Assembly: GCA_903919615.1 (NCBI GenBank)
Contig: CAIXIX010000456.1
Location: 1 to 64,000 of the forward strand
Length of the DNA stretch: 64,000 nt
Source: an uncultured Chthonomonas sp.
Lineage (GTDB): Bacteria; Armatimonadota; Chthonomonadetes; Chthonomonadales; Chthonomonadaceae
Direction: 5' to 3'
The notes beneath the pieces are model-generated. The model was not told the origin of the DNA. It made no database searches and saw nothing but the letters and a program-made list of their open reading frames with translations. This document shows, one piece after another, positions 19,565 to 28,099 of this stretch. Position 1 is the stretch's first letter. Each line of letters opens with the position of its first letter. A program made the translations under genes and the position numbers.

Positions 19565-20974
19565 TTGTTGCCGAGCGTATCAGATGGTGTAGACCCCGCG
19601 TCCGGGCTCGTCCCACCTGCTAAGCCTGGTGTCCCCTTACGTACCGTTTGCTCCACTCTCCTGTTTCTCGTCACGACTTTGTATCTATACTCTGCCCACG
19701 CGCAGGCTTCCGGAACGGACTTTTCGACTGCCCTGTCACAAGCAGTGACGACGAGCTCTTCCGCGAAAGCCGCCCGTTTTGAAAGAGACGCAGCCATCGC
19801 CCGCGCCGAGCGTGACCGTCCGGTCGCTCGCCCTACAATCTTTGCGAATGCATCGGGAGGAGTGCAGGGCCCGCGTGTGAACCTCCCCGGGATGTCACCC
19901 CTCACAGAAACTGTTCTTCCATCGGAAACAGGCAGGGTCGATCTCATACTGGAGCAGCAGCTTTACCATCCTGGAGTTCCTGCAGCTCGCGTCAGGTTCC
20001 GGGCAGAGCTGGCCCTGGCAGATATCGCATACCGAAAAGCCCTCGCTTCGATCTCATTAAACGTCGAAAACCTCTATCTGGATCTGTATAAAGCTCAGGT
20101 TGGCGTGAAGATGGCCACAGAGGGCGTTGTTGCGGCCAACAGCTACTGCAAACTAGTTGACGAGACGATTGCGTCTGGAGTTGGCAAACCGGTTGATCGA
20201 TCCAGCGCGGCAGCACGGCTCGCTGAGGCGCAATCGGTCCTGATCTCCGCGCAAAGTGGTGTCGCTCTTGCCGGGATGGCATTAAACCGTGCTGTCGGCA
20301 AACCATTATCGTCTGCAAATGTGGAGACAGTACTCTCACTCCCCAAGGACGTGGATGGTTCTGAGCTGGAAAGAGCAGTAGCCGCTGCAAGGAACCGCAG
20401 GGCGGAGGTGCTGGAGGCAGTGGTTGGGCTCAGCGCTGCACGGGCGGGGGTTAAGCTTGCGGCATCACAATCAGGGCCATCTGTTGTGGCTCGCGGCCAG
20501 CTCACGGAACAGACTCCCACCGCGTTGATCCACGAACACTATGCATCTGCAACGATTGAGATACACATTCCGATACTGGATGCTCAGAAAACCCGGATCG
20601 ATACCCGCGAGGCCGTCGCGGAAGTAAATCGCCTTCAGGAGATGTTACAGGAGGCAAAATCTGGAGTTGAGCTGGATGTTCAGCGCGCATGGCGTAAAAT
20701 AGCAGATGCACGCAGCAAGATTGAACTTTCCAGAGCCCGCAGCCTTGGCTCACAGGCGACACTAACCGTTGCTGAGGCCGCATATAAAGCGGGCCGCGCC
20801 AGCGCCTTCGAGCTCGAATCGGCTCAGCGCGAAAAGCGCCTTTCGGCTGAAAGCGCGATCCAGGCTGAGGTCGACCTGATGGCGGCGTATATCGATTTCA
20901 AGTACGCGCAGGGCGACGCACCTGAGACAGTGCAGCGTGCGGCGCCAATTCTGAATTATAGTGAGTCCTGGTAA
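19565..20974 (+). CDS. TolC family outer-membrane efflux protein
   Basis: TolC-like repeats (YLDLYKAQVGVKMATEGVVAANSYCKLVDETIASGVGKPVDRSSAAARLAEAQ); start of efflux operon. Confidence 0.87.
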   Translation: MLPSVSDGVDPASGLVPPAKPGVPLRTVCSTLLFLVTTLYLYSAHAQASGTDFSTALSQAVTTSSSAKAARFERDAAIARAERDRPVARPTIFANASGGVQGPRVNLPGMSPLTETVLPSETGRVDLILEQQLYHPGVPAARVRFRAELALADIAYRKALASISLNVENLYLDLYKAQVGVKMATEGVVAANSYCKLVDETIASGVGKPVDRSSAAARLAEAQSVLISAQSGVALAGMALNRAVGKPLSSANVETVLSLPKDVDGSELERAVAAARNRRAEVLEAVVGLSAARAGVKLAASQSGPSVVARGQLTEQTPTALIHEHYASATIEIHIPILDAQKTRIDTREAVAEVNRLQEMLQEAKSGVELDVQRAWRKIADARSKIELSRARSLGSQATLTVAEAAYKAGRASAFELESAQREKRLSAESAIQAEVDLMAAYIDFKYAQGDAPETVQRAAPILNYSESW

Positions 20975-22161
20975 TGACGACTTCCCGTCGATATAAAATT
21001 TCGGTGTCCATATTGCTGATCAGCACGAGCGTGTGCGCTGCGACAGGATTGCTGGCTCAATCGGGCCCGGCTGTAACCGGGCTGGTTGTCGCATCGCAGC
21101 AGGCAACTCTTTCCACCCGTATGCCGGCGCGAATCGCAAGGGTAATCGTGGCAGAGAATCAGTCGGTGCAGCGCGGTCAGCTATTGATTCAGCTCGACGA
21201 CGCCGATTTTCGGTCGCAGTTAAGTGCGGCGCAGGCAGCGGTTCGTTCAGCACGATCGCAAAAGCGCAAGGCCGAAGATGGCGCGCGCGCTATGGCTGTA
21301 AAGGCAGAAGGCGACGTTCAGCAGGCGTTAGGTCTGCAGACAGAGGCGCATCACAAGCGCGATCAGGCTGAGATCAACGTTAAGGCATCGGAATCCGAAT
21401 CGGCCGCAGACATTCGTGCGGCAGACCAGGCCGTTAGCAAAGCCCGCACCGGTTTGGAGGCGGCTGAAAAGGCACTGGTCAGCCTCGAAGCGCTGGAGAA
21501 GGCGGGAGGAGTATCTCGAAACGATATTGATGCGGCAAGAACCCAGAAGCGGCTCGCGCAAACGGATCTGGAATCGGCGCTCTCTGGAGCCGAAAGGGCT
21601 CGCGCAGGGATTGGAGGCGTGCCATTTCGCGTCGTACTTGCAAAGAAGGATTTAGAAGCTGCGAGGCTTGGGGCCACTCAGGCCGACGATGGACTAAGAA
21701 TCGCGAAGAGTGGTGCAGCGCGGGCGATTGAGGTTGCTGACAACGATGTAATCTCGGCGCGTTCGGCAGTAAATCAGGCGGATGCCGCAGCGGGTTCGGC
21801 AGCCATTGCCGTCGCCTCCATGCAGCTTCGCACCCCCATTGATGGCGTGATAACCACGCTGAGTGCACGCACCGGTGAGGTGGCACAGCCTGGGATGCCG
21901 CTTGCGTCGATTGTCTCCTCGCACAATGTGCACCTCGAGGCGCTGGTTCCGGCGCGCTATATATCGGGCCTTGCAGTTGGCAAGCACGTACGCGTGCAGG
22001 CGGAGACGGTTCCCGGAAAACCGCTCGACGCTGTTGTCTATGAGATCTCGAGCGTAGTGGAATCCGATCAGAGATCTATTCGCGTTAAATTTCGACCTAC
22101 TGGCACAGCGTCGCTGCGGCCAGGGCTAGCGGTTCGAATCACCATCGGGGCGAGCAGCTAG
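20974..22161 (+). CDS. Efflux RND transporter periplasmic adaptor subunit
   Basis: Membrane-fusion architecture, LRTPIDGVITTLSARTGEVAQPG; abuts TolC and RND genes. Confidence 0.92.
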   Translation: MTTSRRYKISVSILLISTSVCAATGLLAQSGPAVTGLVVASQQATLSTRMPARIARVIVAENQSVQRGQLLIQLDDADFRSQLSAAQAAVRSARSQKRKAEDGARAMAVKAEGDVQQALGLQTEAHHKRDQAEINVKASESESAADIRAADQAVSKARTGLEAAEKALVSLEALEKAGGVSRNDIDAARTQKRLAQTDLESALSGAERARAGIGGVPFRVVLAKKDLEAARLGATQADDGLRIAKSGAARAIEVADNDVISARSAVNQADAAAGSAAIAVASMQLRTPIDGVITTLSARTGEVAQPGMPLASIVSSHNVHLEALVPARYISGLAVGKHVRVQAETVPGKPLDAVVYEISSVVESDQRSIRVKFRPTGTASLRPGLAVRITIGASS

Positions 22162-22163
22162 CA

Positions 22164-25100
22164 ATGTGGTTCACACGCCTGGCCATATCTCGCCCTATCC
22201 TGATCTGGATGGCGCTCGCCGCGATCGCGGTCCTCGGCCTTCAGGCCTACTTCAAGCTGCCGGCAGAGCTCAATCCGAAGGTAGATATCCCGACACTGCT
22301 CGTGACCACGGTCTATCCTGGGGCTGGCCCTCCCGATGTTGAATCACAGGTCTCCAGGCCTCTTGAGGATGCGGTCGGCACCGTTGGATCCGTAAAGAGC
22401 GTCTTCTCAAGCTCTCAGGCCAATGTATCGATTATCAGCATCGATTTTCAGGTCGGCGTTAATCTAGATTCTGCAATCGCGGATATCCGCAGCCGGATAG
22501 ACTCAGTTCGATCGCAGTTGCCTGCCGACGCGCAGTCACCGGTGGTATCCAAGCTGGATATCAACGCACTACCCATCCTCTACTTTGGCATCGAAAGCAA
22601 ATCCACTCCGGTCAATCGCCTGCGAACGATTGCCGATAAGGTTATCCGTCCGCATATCGAGCGGCTGGATGGAGTTGCTGGCTGCCAGATCGTGGGCGGA
22701 GAGCGGCGCGAAGTTCAGGTCGCCTGCGAAGGACAAACGCTGTCTCGCTATGGCATCACCATTGAGGATGTCGTCAACAGCCTGAAAGCAGCAGGACGCG
22801 ATGTAACGGGTGGTTCGATTGTTAATAACAAGAGCGAGACTTCCGTTCGCCTAGTCGGCGCACTCAGCAGCCTTGACGAGATAAAGTCGACACAGATTTT
22901 AGCGCCACAGCTTGCCGCAATTGCGCCTGGCCGGCAGATGCCGACCCCGGGCGGCTCACAGCCACTGCCGATACCACCTCTCACAGTTGGAGACGTTGCA
23001 TCCGTTTTTGAAGCGCCTGCGGAGCGCACTGAGATCAACCGGGTAAACGGCCGTGAGGGCATCGGTGTGGTAATCACGCGATCCTCCGATGCGAACACCG
23101 TTACGGTTGTGGACGAAGTGAATGCAGCCTTCGACCAGCTTCGTTCGGATCTGCCATCGGACATAAACCGGGTTACTCTGCGGGACGATTCGGTTACGGT
23201 TCGAGACGCCCTGCAGGATGTAGATGCCAGCCTGGTGCTTGGGGCCATCCTGGCGATGGCCGTGATCCTGCTATTTCTGCATAATCTGCGCGGAACCCTT
23301 ATCGTATCGCTGGCCATCCCTGCCTGTATGATCGCGACCTTCCTCGTGATGTACATGGTCCACTTCTCGCTAAACCAGATGACGCTGCTCGCGTTATCGC
23401 TCTCGGTTGGCATCCTGGTCGACGATTCAATTGTCGTGCTAGAAAGCATTACCCGGCATATTCAAGAGGGCGAATCCCCCAGAGATGCAGCTTACAATGG
23501 CCGCGCCGAGATAGGTTTTGCAGATATCACTACGACCATTGTCGACGTCGTTGTCTTCGTTCCAATTGCCTTCATGGGCGGCATTGTTGGCGGCTTCTTC
23601 AAGCAGTTCGGGCTCGTGATCACGGTTGCCACCCTCTTCTCGCTCGTAGTCTCCTTCTCGATCACACCGATGCTCGCCTCGCGCTGGTATCGAGCGGGTG
23701 AGCGGCTGGAAGCGACATCCGGCATTTTCGCTCCCTTGGAGAGGCTGTATCGGTTCCTTGAGAGCCGCTACCGCCGCGTAATCTACTGGTCGCTGCATCA
23801 CAGGCCACACGTTGTTCTTGCGGGCATCGCGTCATTGGCAGCGATCTTCGCCCTCTCCTACTTCAAGCTTGGCAGCGACTTTATTCCGGGAGCGGACCAG
23901 GGGCAGATCGCAGTTAACATCGAGATGCCGCCGGGCTCCAGCCTGGAGGCAACCGAAACGGTTGTGAAGCAGGTGGAGACCGAGGTCCAGGCGCAACCGG
24001 AGACGGTTGCAATGATGAGCAGCGTCGGCCAGATCCTCGGTGGTTTTGGCAGCATTCCTCAGGATGGAATGCAGTTTGGGCAGATTACAGTGAGGCTTAA
24101 GGAGAAGGGAAGCCTGCTGGATAAGCTTCGCGGCGCCAGTGGTTCCCTTCGATCGAGAACCGACGAGCAGATTGCAACCGGGTTTCGCGAGCATCTGCAG
24201 ACGATCGCAAAGGCAAGCGGAGCAACGATTTCGACGGCCGCAATCCGATCGGTTGCGGGTGGCTCCTCGCCGGTTGAACTTCAGCTGCTTGGTACCGACC
24301 TTCCCAAGCTGACCGCCTTTGCGCGACAGCTTGAGACACGCCTGTCGGCTGTGCCGGGTGTGCTCTCGCCGGCGATATCGGTGAGAGATGGAAAGCCAGA
24401 GATCCGCGCAACGGTAGACAGGCAGCGTGCCTCTGACCACAACATTTCCGCTGCACTGGCTGGCGCGATTATCCACGACTCCATTGCGGGCAACACCGAG
24501 ACCACGCTGGTGCAGAACGGAGTTGCCACTCCGATTCGAGTTCGCTTGGCCGGCGAAGCGCGCACCCGGATTGATGATGTGAAGAACGTCTTAGTCGGTT
24601 CCGAGCAGCAGGGCGCGCCGGTAGAGCTTTCACAAATAGCCGATGTTGCCATGCGAACAGGCCCGGCGAATATCGAACGCCTCGACAGCCAGAGGCTTGT
24701 GAGCGTCACCTCGAACCTAACGGCTTCGACCCCGCTGAGCAATGTTCAGATCGCCATGAACAGGGCGCTGAAGGAGATCCCCCACCCTGGCATCGAGGTG
24801 AGATGGGGTGGAGATGCAGAGCGCTTAAGCGACTCGGCGATACCGTTTGCCACCGCGCTGATCCTGGGAATCATCCTGGTCTACCTGGTGATGGCTGCGC
24901 TGTTTAACAACCTGGGCCAGCCGCTTGTCATCATGTTTACGCTTCCGATGGCGCTTATTGGCGCGCTCGGCGCGCTTGTGGCTACTGGTGAGTATATGTC
25001 GCTCGTTTCGGCGATCGGCATTATCATGTTGGTGGGGCTGATGGGGCGAAACGCCATCCTGCTGCTGGACTACACGAATACGCTGCGTGGGCGCGGTGAA

Positions 25101-25346
25101 CAGCGGAACGACGCAATCATTAATGCCGGCGCAACACGATTGCGGCCAATCCTGATGACGACTTGTGCAACGATTGTGGGCATGCTGCCGGTCGCGATGC
25201 GCTTCGGCCGCGCCTCCGAGATCAGGGCGCCTATGGCAATTGTGGTTATCGGCGGGCTACTCGTGTCGTCTGTGCTTACGCTGGTGATGATTCCGGTGCT
25301 TTACTCTGTGTACGATGATATTTGTGAGAGGTGGAAGAAGCGGTAG
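22164..25346 (+). CDS. Efflux RND transporter permease (AcrB/HAE1-type)
   Basis: 1060 aa; SRPILIWMAL N-terminus, SVGILVDDSIVVLESI, GRNAILLLDYTN. Confidence 0.96.
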   Translation: MWFTRLAISRPILIWMALAAIAVLGLQAYFKLPAELNPKVDIPTLLVTTVYPGAGPPDVESQVSRPLEDAVGTVGSVKSVFSSSQANVSIISIDFQVGVNLDSAIADIRSRIDSVRSQLPADAQSPVVSKLDINALPILYFGIESKSTPVNRLRTIADKVIRPHIERLDGVAGCQIVGGERREVQVACEGQTLSRYGITIEDVVNSLKAAGRDVTGGSIVNNKSETSVRLVGALSSLDEIKSTQILAPQLAAIAPGRQMPTPGGSQPLPIPPLTVGDVASVFEAPAERTEINRVNGREGIGVVITRSSDANTVTVVDEVNAAFDQLRSDLPSDINRVTLRDDSVTVRDALQDVDASLVLGAILAMAVILLFLHNLRGTLIVSLAIPACMIATFLVMYMVHFSLNQMTLLALSLSVGILVDDSIVVLESITRHIQEGESPRDAAYNGRAEIGFADITTTIVDVVVFVPIAFMGGIVGGFFKQFGLVITVATLFSLVVSFSITPMLASRWYRAGERLEATSGIFAPLERLYRFLESRYRRVIYWSLHHRPHVVLAGIASLAAIFALSYFKLGSDFIPGADQGQIAVNIEMPPGSSLEATETVVKQVETEVQAQPETVAMMSSVGQILGGFGSIPQDGMQFGQITVRLKEKGSLLDKLRGASGSLRSRTDEQIATGFREHLQTIAKASGATISTAAIRSVAGGSSPVELQLLGTDLPKLTAFARQLETRLSAVPGVLSPAISVRDGKPEIRATVDRQRASDHNISAALAGAIIHDSIAGNTETTLVQNGVATPIRVRLAGEARTRIDDVKNVLVGSEQQGAPVELSQIADVAMRTGPANIERLDSQRLVSVTSNLTASTPLSNVQIAMNRALKEIPHPGIEVRWGGDAERLSDSAIPFATALILGIILVYLVMAALFNNLGQPLVIMFTLPMALIGALGALVATGEYMSLVSAIGIIMLVGLMGRNAILLLDYTNTLRGRGEQRNDAIINAGATRLRPILMTTCATIVGMLPVAMRFGRASEIRAPMAIVVIGGLLVSSVLTLVMIPVLYSVYDDICERWKKR

Positions 25347-25432
25347 TTTCCTATCTCTTGGTCTTTCGTCGGAAGGTTTCCGCTTCGCTGGGAGCTATTG
25401 CCCCGTGATAGTGCTTTCGCAGGGCTCCGCCC

Positions 25433-25485
25433 GGGTTCCCTGCCGCCGCCGCAGCGCAGCAAGGAGCCAAGGCGGTAGGGAACCC
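25433..25485 (+). repeat. Strong hairpin downstream of the RND gene
   Basis: GGGTTCCCTGCCGCC (25433-25447) pairs with GGCGGTAGGGAACCC (25471-25485), one G-T wobble; followed by CCAGGA-AA-TCCTGG (25488-25501). Confidence 0.65.
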
Positions 25486-25732
25486 CGCCAGGAAATCCTG
25501 GATGCGGGTTTCCTGGACCTTCCGCATATCGGATCATTCCCTGCCGAGGTCAGCCCATCGCTGCGCCTCTTACAATGGGATTTCAGAGTTTGAATGGTAT
25601 TGTTGCGGCTTTGCGACGGGGCCCTGACACGGCCAACGGATGCAAGCTCCGAGAAGTTTTGTCGGCTGATTTTTTACATTTAGTGGTTGTTTGAGTGCGG
25701 TGATCTCTTAGCAGCATCTAGATTCGGGTTAA

Positions 25733-25800
25733 CAACCGGTAGGCGCGTATGTCCGTCCCAAAACCAAAAACCCAAAACCCTAAAACCTGACACCCTTCTT
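25733..25800 (-). repeat. G/T-rich heptad tract plus GGGACGGACATACGCGCCTACCGGT tail after mgtC
   Basis: Minus strand: AGAAGGGTGTCAGGTTTTAGGGTTTTGGGTTTTTGGTTTTGGGACGGACATACGCGCCTACCGGT; tail shared with 56601-56627. Confidence 0.85.
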
Positions 25801-25811
25801 CCCCGACTACC

Positions 25812-26510
25812 TCAAAGACTTCTTCCTACTGGCGCATCGACGCGCCAATTCGCGCTGCCGAGATCCGCCTTCTGGGCTAAACAGGAGATCATCTGCTCAA
25901 TACGCTCATCGCAGCGTGTTGAAGCTGTCAGGCAGGCTCGAATGCTCACCAGTCCGTCCTTCAGGTTGTCGCTGTTTACGGAATGCAATGACATCTCAGC
26001 TTCCCTGGCATGTTGTATGAGCAGCATTCGAAGCTTGGCGGCATCTCCAGGCACGCAGTTCATATCCAAGTGGTAGTTTGTTTCGCGGTGCTTGAGATCA
26101 GGATGGAACTTATATGCCAGGGGTCGGAAAACAATGTTTATAATTAGAATTCCAAGCGCAGTTATGAGTGCAAACATCGGATGACCGATGCCGGATATCG
26201 TGCCCACAGCCGACGAGCACCAGACCGTTGCGGCGGTGTTCAATCCCCGTACATTGATGCCCTCTTTCAGAATTACGCCCGCGCCGAGAAAGCCTATCCC
26301 AGAGACGATCTGACCGGCAATACGCGCAGGGCCAGTCGGATCATCCGGCACGAGAAAACCCACCATAACATACGTAGCGGCGCCGGCAGCAACGAGGGCA
26401 TTGGTTCTCGTCCCTGCCATGTTCTGCCGCCACTGGCGTTCGAAGCCAATGAGCCCGCCAAGCAGGAGCGCCATGCAGAGTCGCATGGTAAAAGTCTGTA
26501 AGGTCAACAT
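25812..26510 (-). CDS. MgtC/SapB family protein
   Basis: LLGGLIGFERQWRQNMAGTRTNALVAAGAATYVM, GFLGAGVILKEGINVRGLNTAATVWCSSAVG. Start set at MLTLQTFT (26510); ORF track extends to 26603. Confidence 0.9.
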   Translation of the reverse strand: MLTLQTFTMRLCMALLLGGLIGFERQWRQNMAGTRTNALVAAGAATYVMVGFLVPDDPTGPARIAGQIVSGIGFLGAGVILKEGINVRGLNTAATVWCSSAVGTISGIGHPMFALITALGILIINIVFRPLAYKFHPDLKHRETNYHLDMNCVPGDAAKLRMLLIQHAREAEMSLHSVNSDNLKDGLVSIRACLTASTRCDERIEQMISCLAQKADLGSANWRVDAPVGRSL

Positions 26511-26690
26511 AGCGCGTTTCCTTTTCGAGAACCAGGCAGGACGCCTGTCGTCCCGGAGCTCACCTAACCCCGCTTGCCAAACGCAAAAGAGGCCGGAGGC
26601 CACAGCTCTTTCATGCTCGTATGCATGAAACGGCAGCGGCTTCCAGCCTCCTAATCAACAGGTGCGCGCTCTAAACGCGCGGCACCATTT
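26511..26690 (-). promoter_or_regulatory. Candidate structured 5' leader of mgtC
   Basis: GGAGGC/GCCTCC arms (26595-26600, 26646-26651) enclosing an 8-bp perfect stem (26609-26616/26623-26630), upstream hairpin 26661-26686, and a GGCCTCCGGCCTCTTTT alternative hairpin/U-tract. Confidence 0.45.
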
Positions 26691-26827
26691 GGTTGGGCAA
26701 CAGGAACAGATTATTTCGGAATACGGAAAATCGAAATCTATCGCCTTACGCTGCGGTACTGCGCCAATCCCGGTTTCGCGTACATATTACAAATGCTGGG
26801 TTAGTATATAACTGGAAGTGTAGGTTG

Positions 26828-27130
26828 TCAAGATTTCGCTACTGTAGTCGCAACCGTCAACGTCACCCGGACTTTACTGCCTTCATCCAGCTTCTCCGCC
26901 TTGCGGACGCTGGCCCTGATTGGCACGATGTAACGGCCGTCCTTAGGGAATAGCGAAGTCGTCCATTCGGTTTTTCGGATACGTGCGCGTACAGGAATCA
27001 TTCCCCAGCCATAGGTTACAGAACGCGATACCGCTTCCAGGTCCAGACACAGTTCAGGTGGAACCGTCACAAAATACCAGGGCGCCGGGCCCTGCCAGAA
27101 CCAGATATCGCCTTCAAATTCAATGGTCAT
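26828..27130 (-). CDS. DUF1905 domain-containing protein
   Basis: FEGDIWFWQGPAPWYFVTVPPELC...GWGMIPVRARIRKTEWTTSLFPKDGRYIVPIRASVRKAE. Confidence 0.85.
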   Translation of the reverse strand: MTIEFEGDIWFWQGPAPWYFVTVPPELCLDLEAVSRSVTYGWGMIPVRARIRKTEWTTSLFPKDGRYIVPIRASVRKAEKLDEGSKVRVTLTVATTVAKS

Positions 27131-27410
27131 AGCCGTTTATGATACACCTCATCAAACGATTTTCAGAGCATTCAGCGCCGATGGTGCGAATGAAAATAGC
27201 CTCCTACTGCTGTACCCTGGCTTCTCGTCGTGCTCTTGCCGCTCACCTACAACATTCTGTGGGCGCTGAAGCGAACACGGGATCCAAGCAATGGATTATT
27301 GCTCTTGTTGCCACTAAAACGCATTTCTTTGCGGCTTTGCGAAGTTACGTGAGTCTCTTCTCTGGTTGCGGCCAGGTGCTCCGCGCTTTTTAGCCATGAG
27401 AGCTCTGATT

Positions 27411-27980
27411 TCAGATGCCGAACCACCAGATCGGCACGCGCGTTTGCATCAGGTTACACAGTGCGCCGAGATGCTCTTGTCTGCGCATCACGGCGTCGTG
27501 CTCCATCTGGAACTCGCGCAAGGCAGCATTTTGTGCGATTGGGTGTTGAAGCGCCCCGGGCTGAGTGGGGTGCTGAACGAGCGCTATTTTTTGATTGTCT
27601 TCATGGGTTCTCTGAGGTTCGTGGTCCAGCCACCTCTGAAGTTTAGCCAGTTCGTGCTCGAACACCCAACAGCCGCCGCACTTATCACAGGCGTACATCT
27701 GAACGTGCGAGGTGTACTCGTAGTAGTAGGGCGACAAGTGAACGCTGCAGTTAGGGCACTCCAGAGTCACCGATTGCGGAAGTGTGCTTGCGCCATGTTT
27801 GGTTTCTTGAACAACATGATCGTCGAGGGAAGCGATGCCAAGGGGATCGGTGGTGATTACCTTACGCAGTTCTTCCGGGTCGAACCACAGTCCGGAACAC
27901 GTGGGGCAGACGTCCAGGTCTACGCCATGAAAGCTCTCCTGGTTCATTTCGTGTCGACAGCCGGGACAGTGACGTGCCAT
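27411..27980 (-). CDS. TFIIB-type zinc-ribbon protein
   Basis: MARHCPGCRHEMNQESFHGVDLDVCPTCSGLWFDPEEL; further CxxC pairs (CPNC, CDKC). Start set at MARHCPGC (27980). Confidence 0.8.
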   Translation of the reverse strand: MARHCPGCRHEMNQESFHGVDLDVCPTCSGLWFDPEELRKVITTDPLGIASLDDHVVQETKHGASTLPQSVTLECPNCSVHLSPYYYEYTSHVQMYACDKCGGCWVFEHELAKLQRWLDHEPQRTHEDNQKIALVQHPTQPGALQHPIAQNAALREFQMEHDAVMRRQEHLGALCNLMQTRVPIWWFGI

Positions 27981-28099
27981 TAGTCGCTCCTTCAGAATTA
28001 GAGATACGTTGCAATGAACTATTCCGCAATGTTCTGATGATTCCTGTGCACGATGTATTGTGGCAATTGATGCTCTCAAAGCAGGGTTAATACCGAATC

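Noticed and set aside
22131-22150. GGTTCGAATC resembling a tRNA T-loop
   Set aside because: Inside the adaptor CDS with no cloverleaf around it; no convincing tRNA or rRNA was found in the window.
25687-26076. ORF with peptide RRVCPSQNQKPKTLKP
   Set aside because: Translation of the G/T-rich intergenic repeat on its C-rich strand; the same peptide type appears in the spurious ORF 56259-56654.
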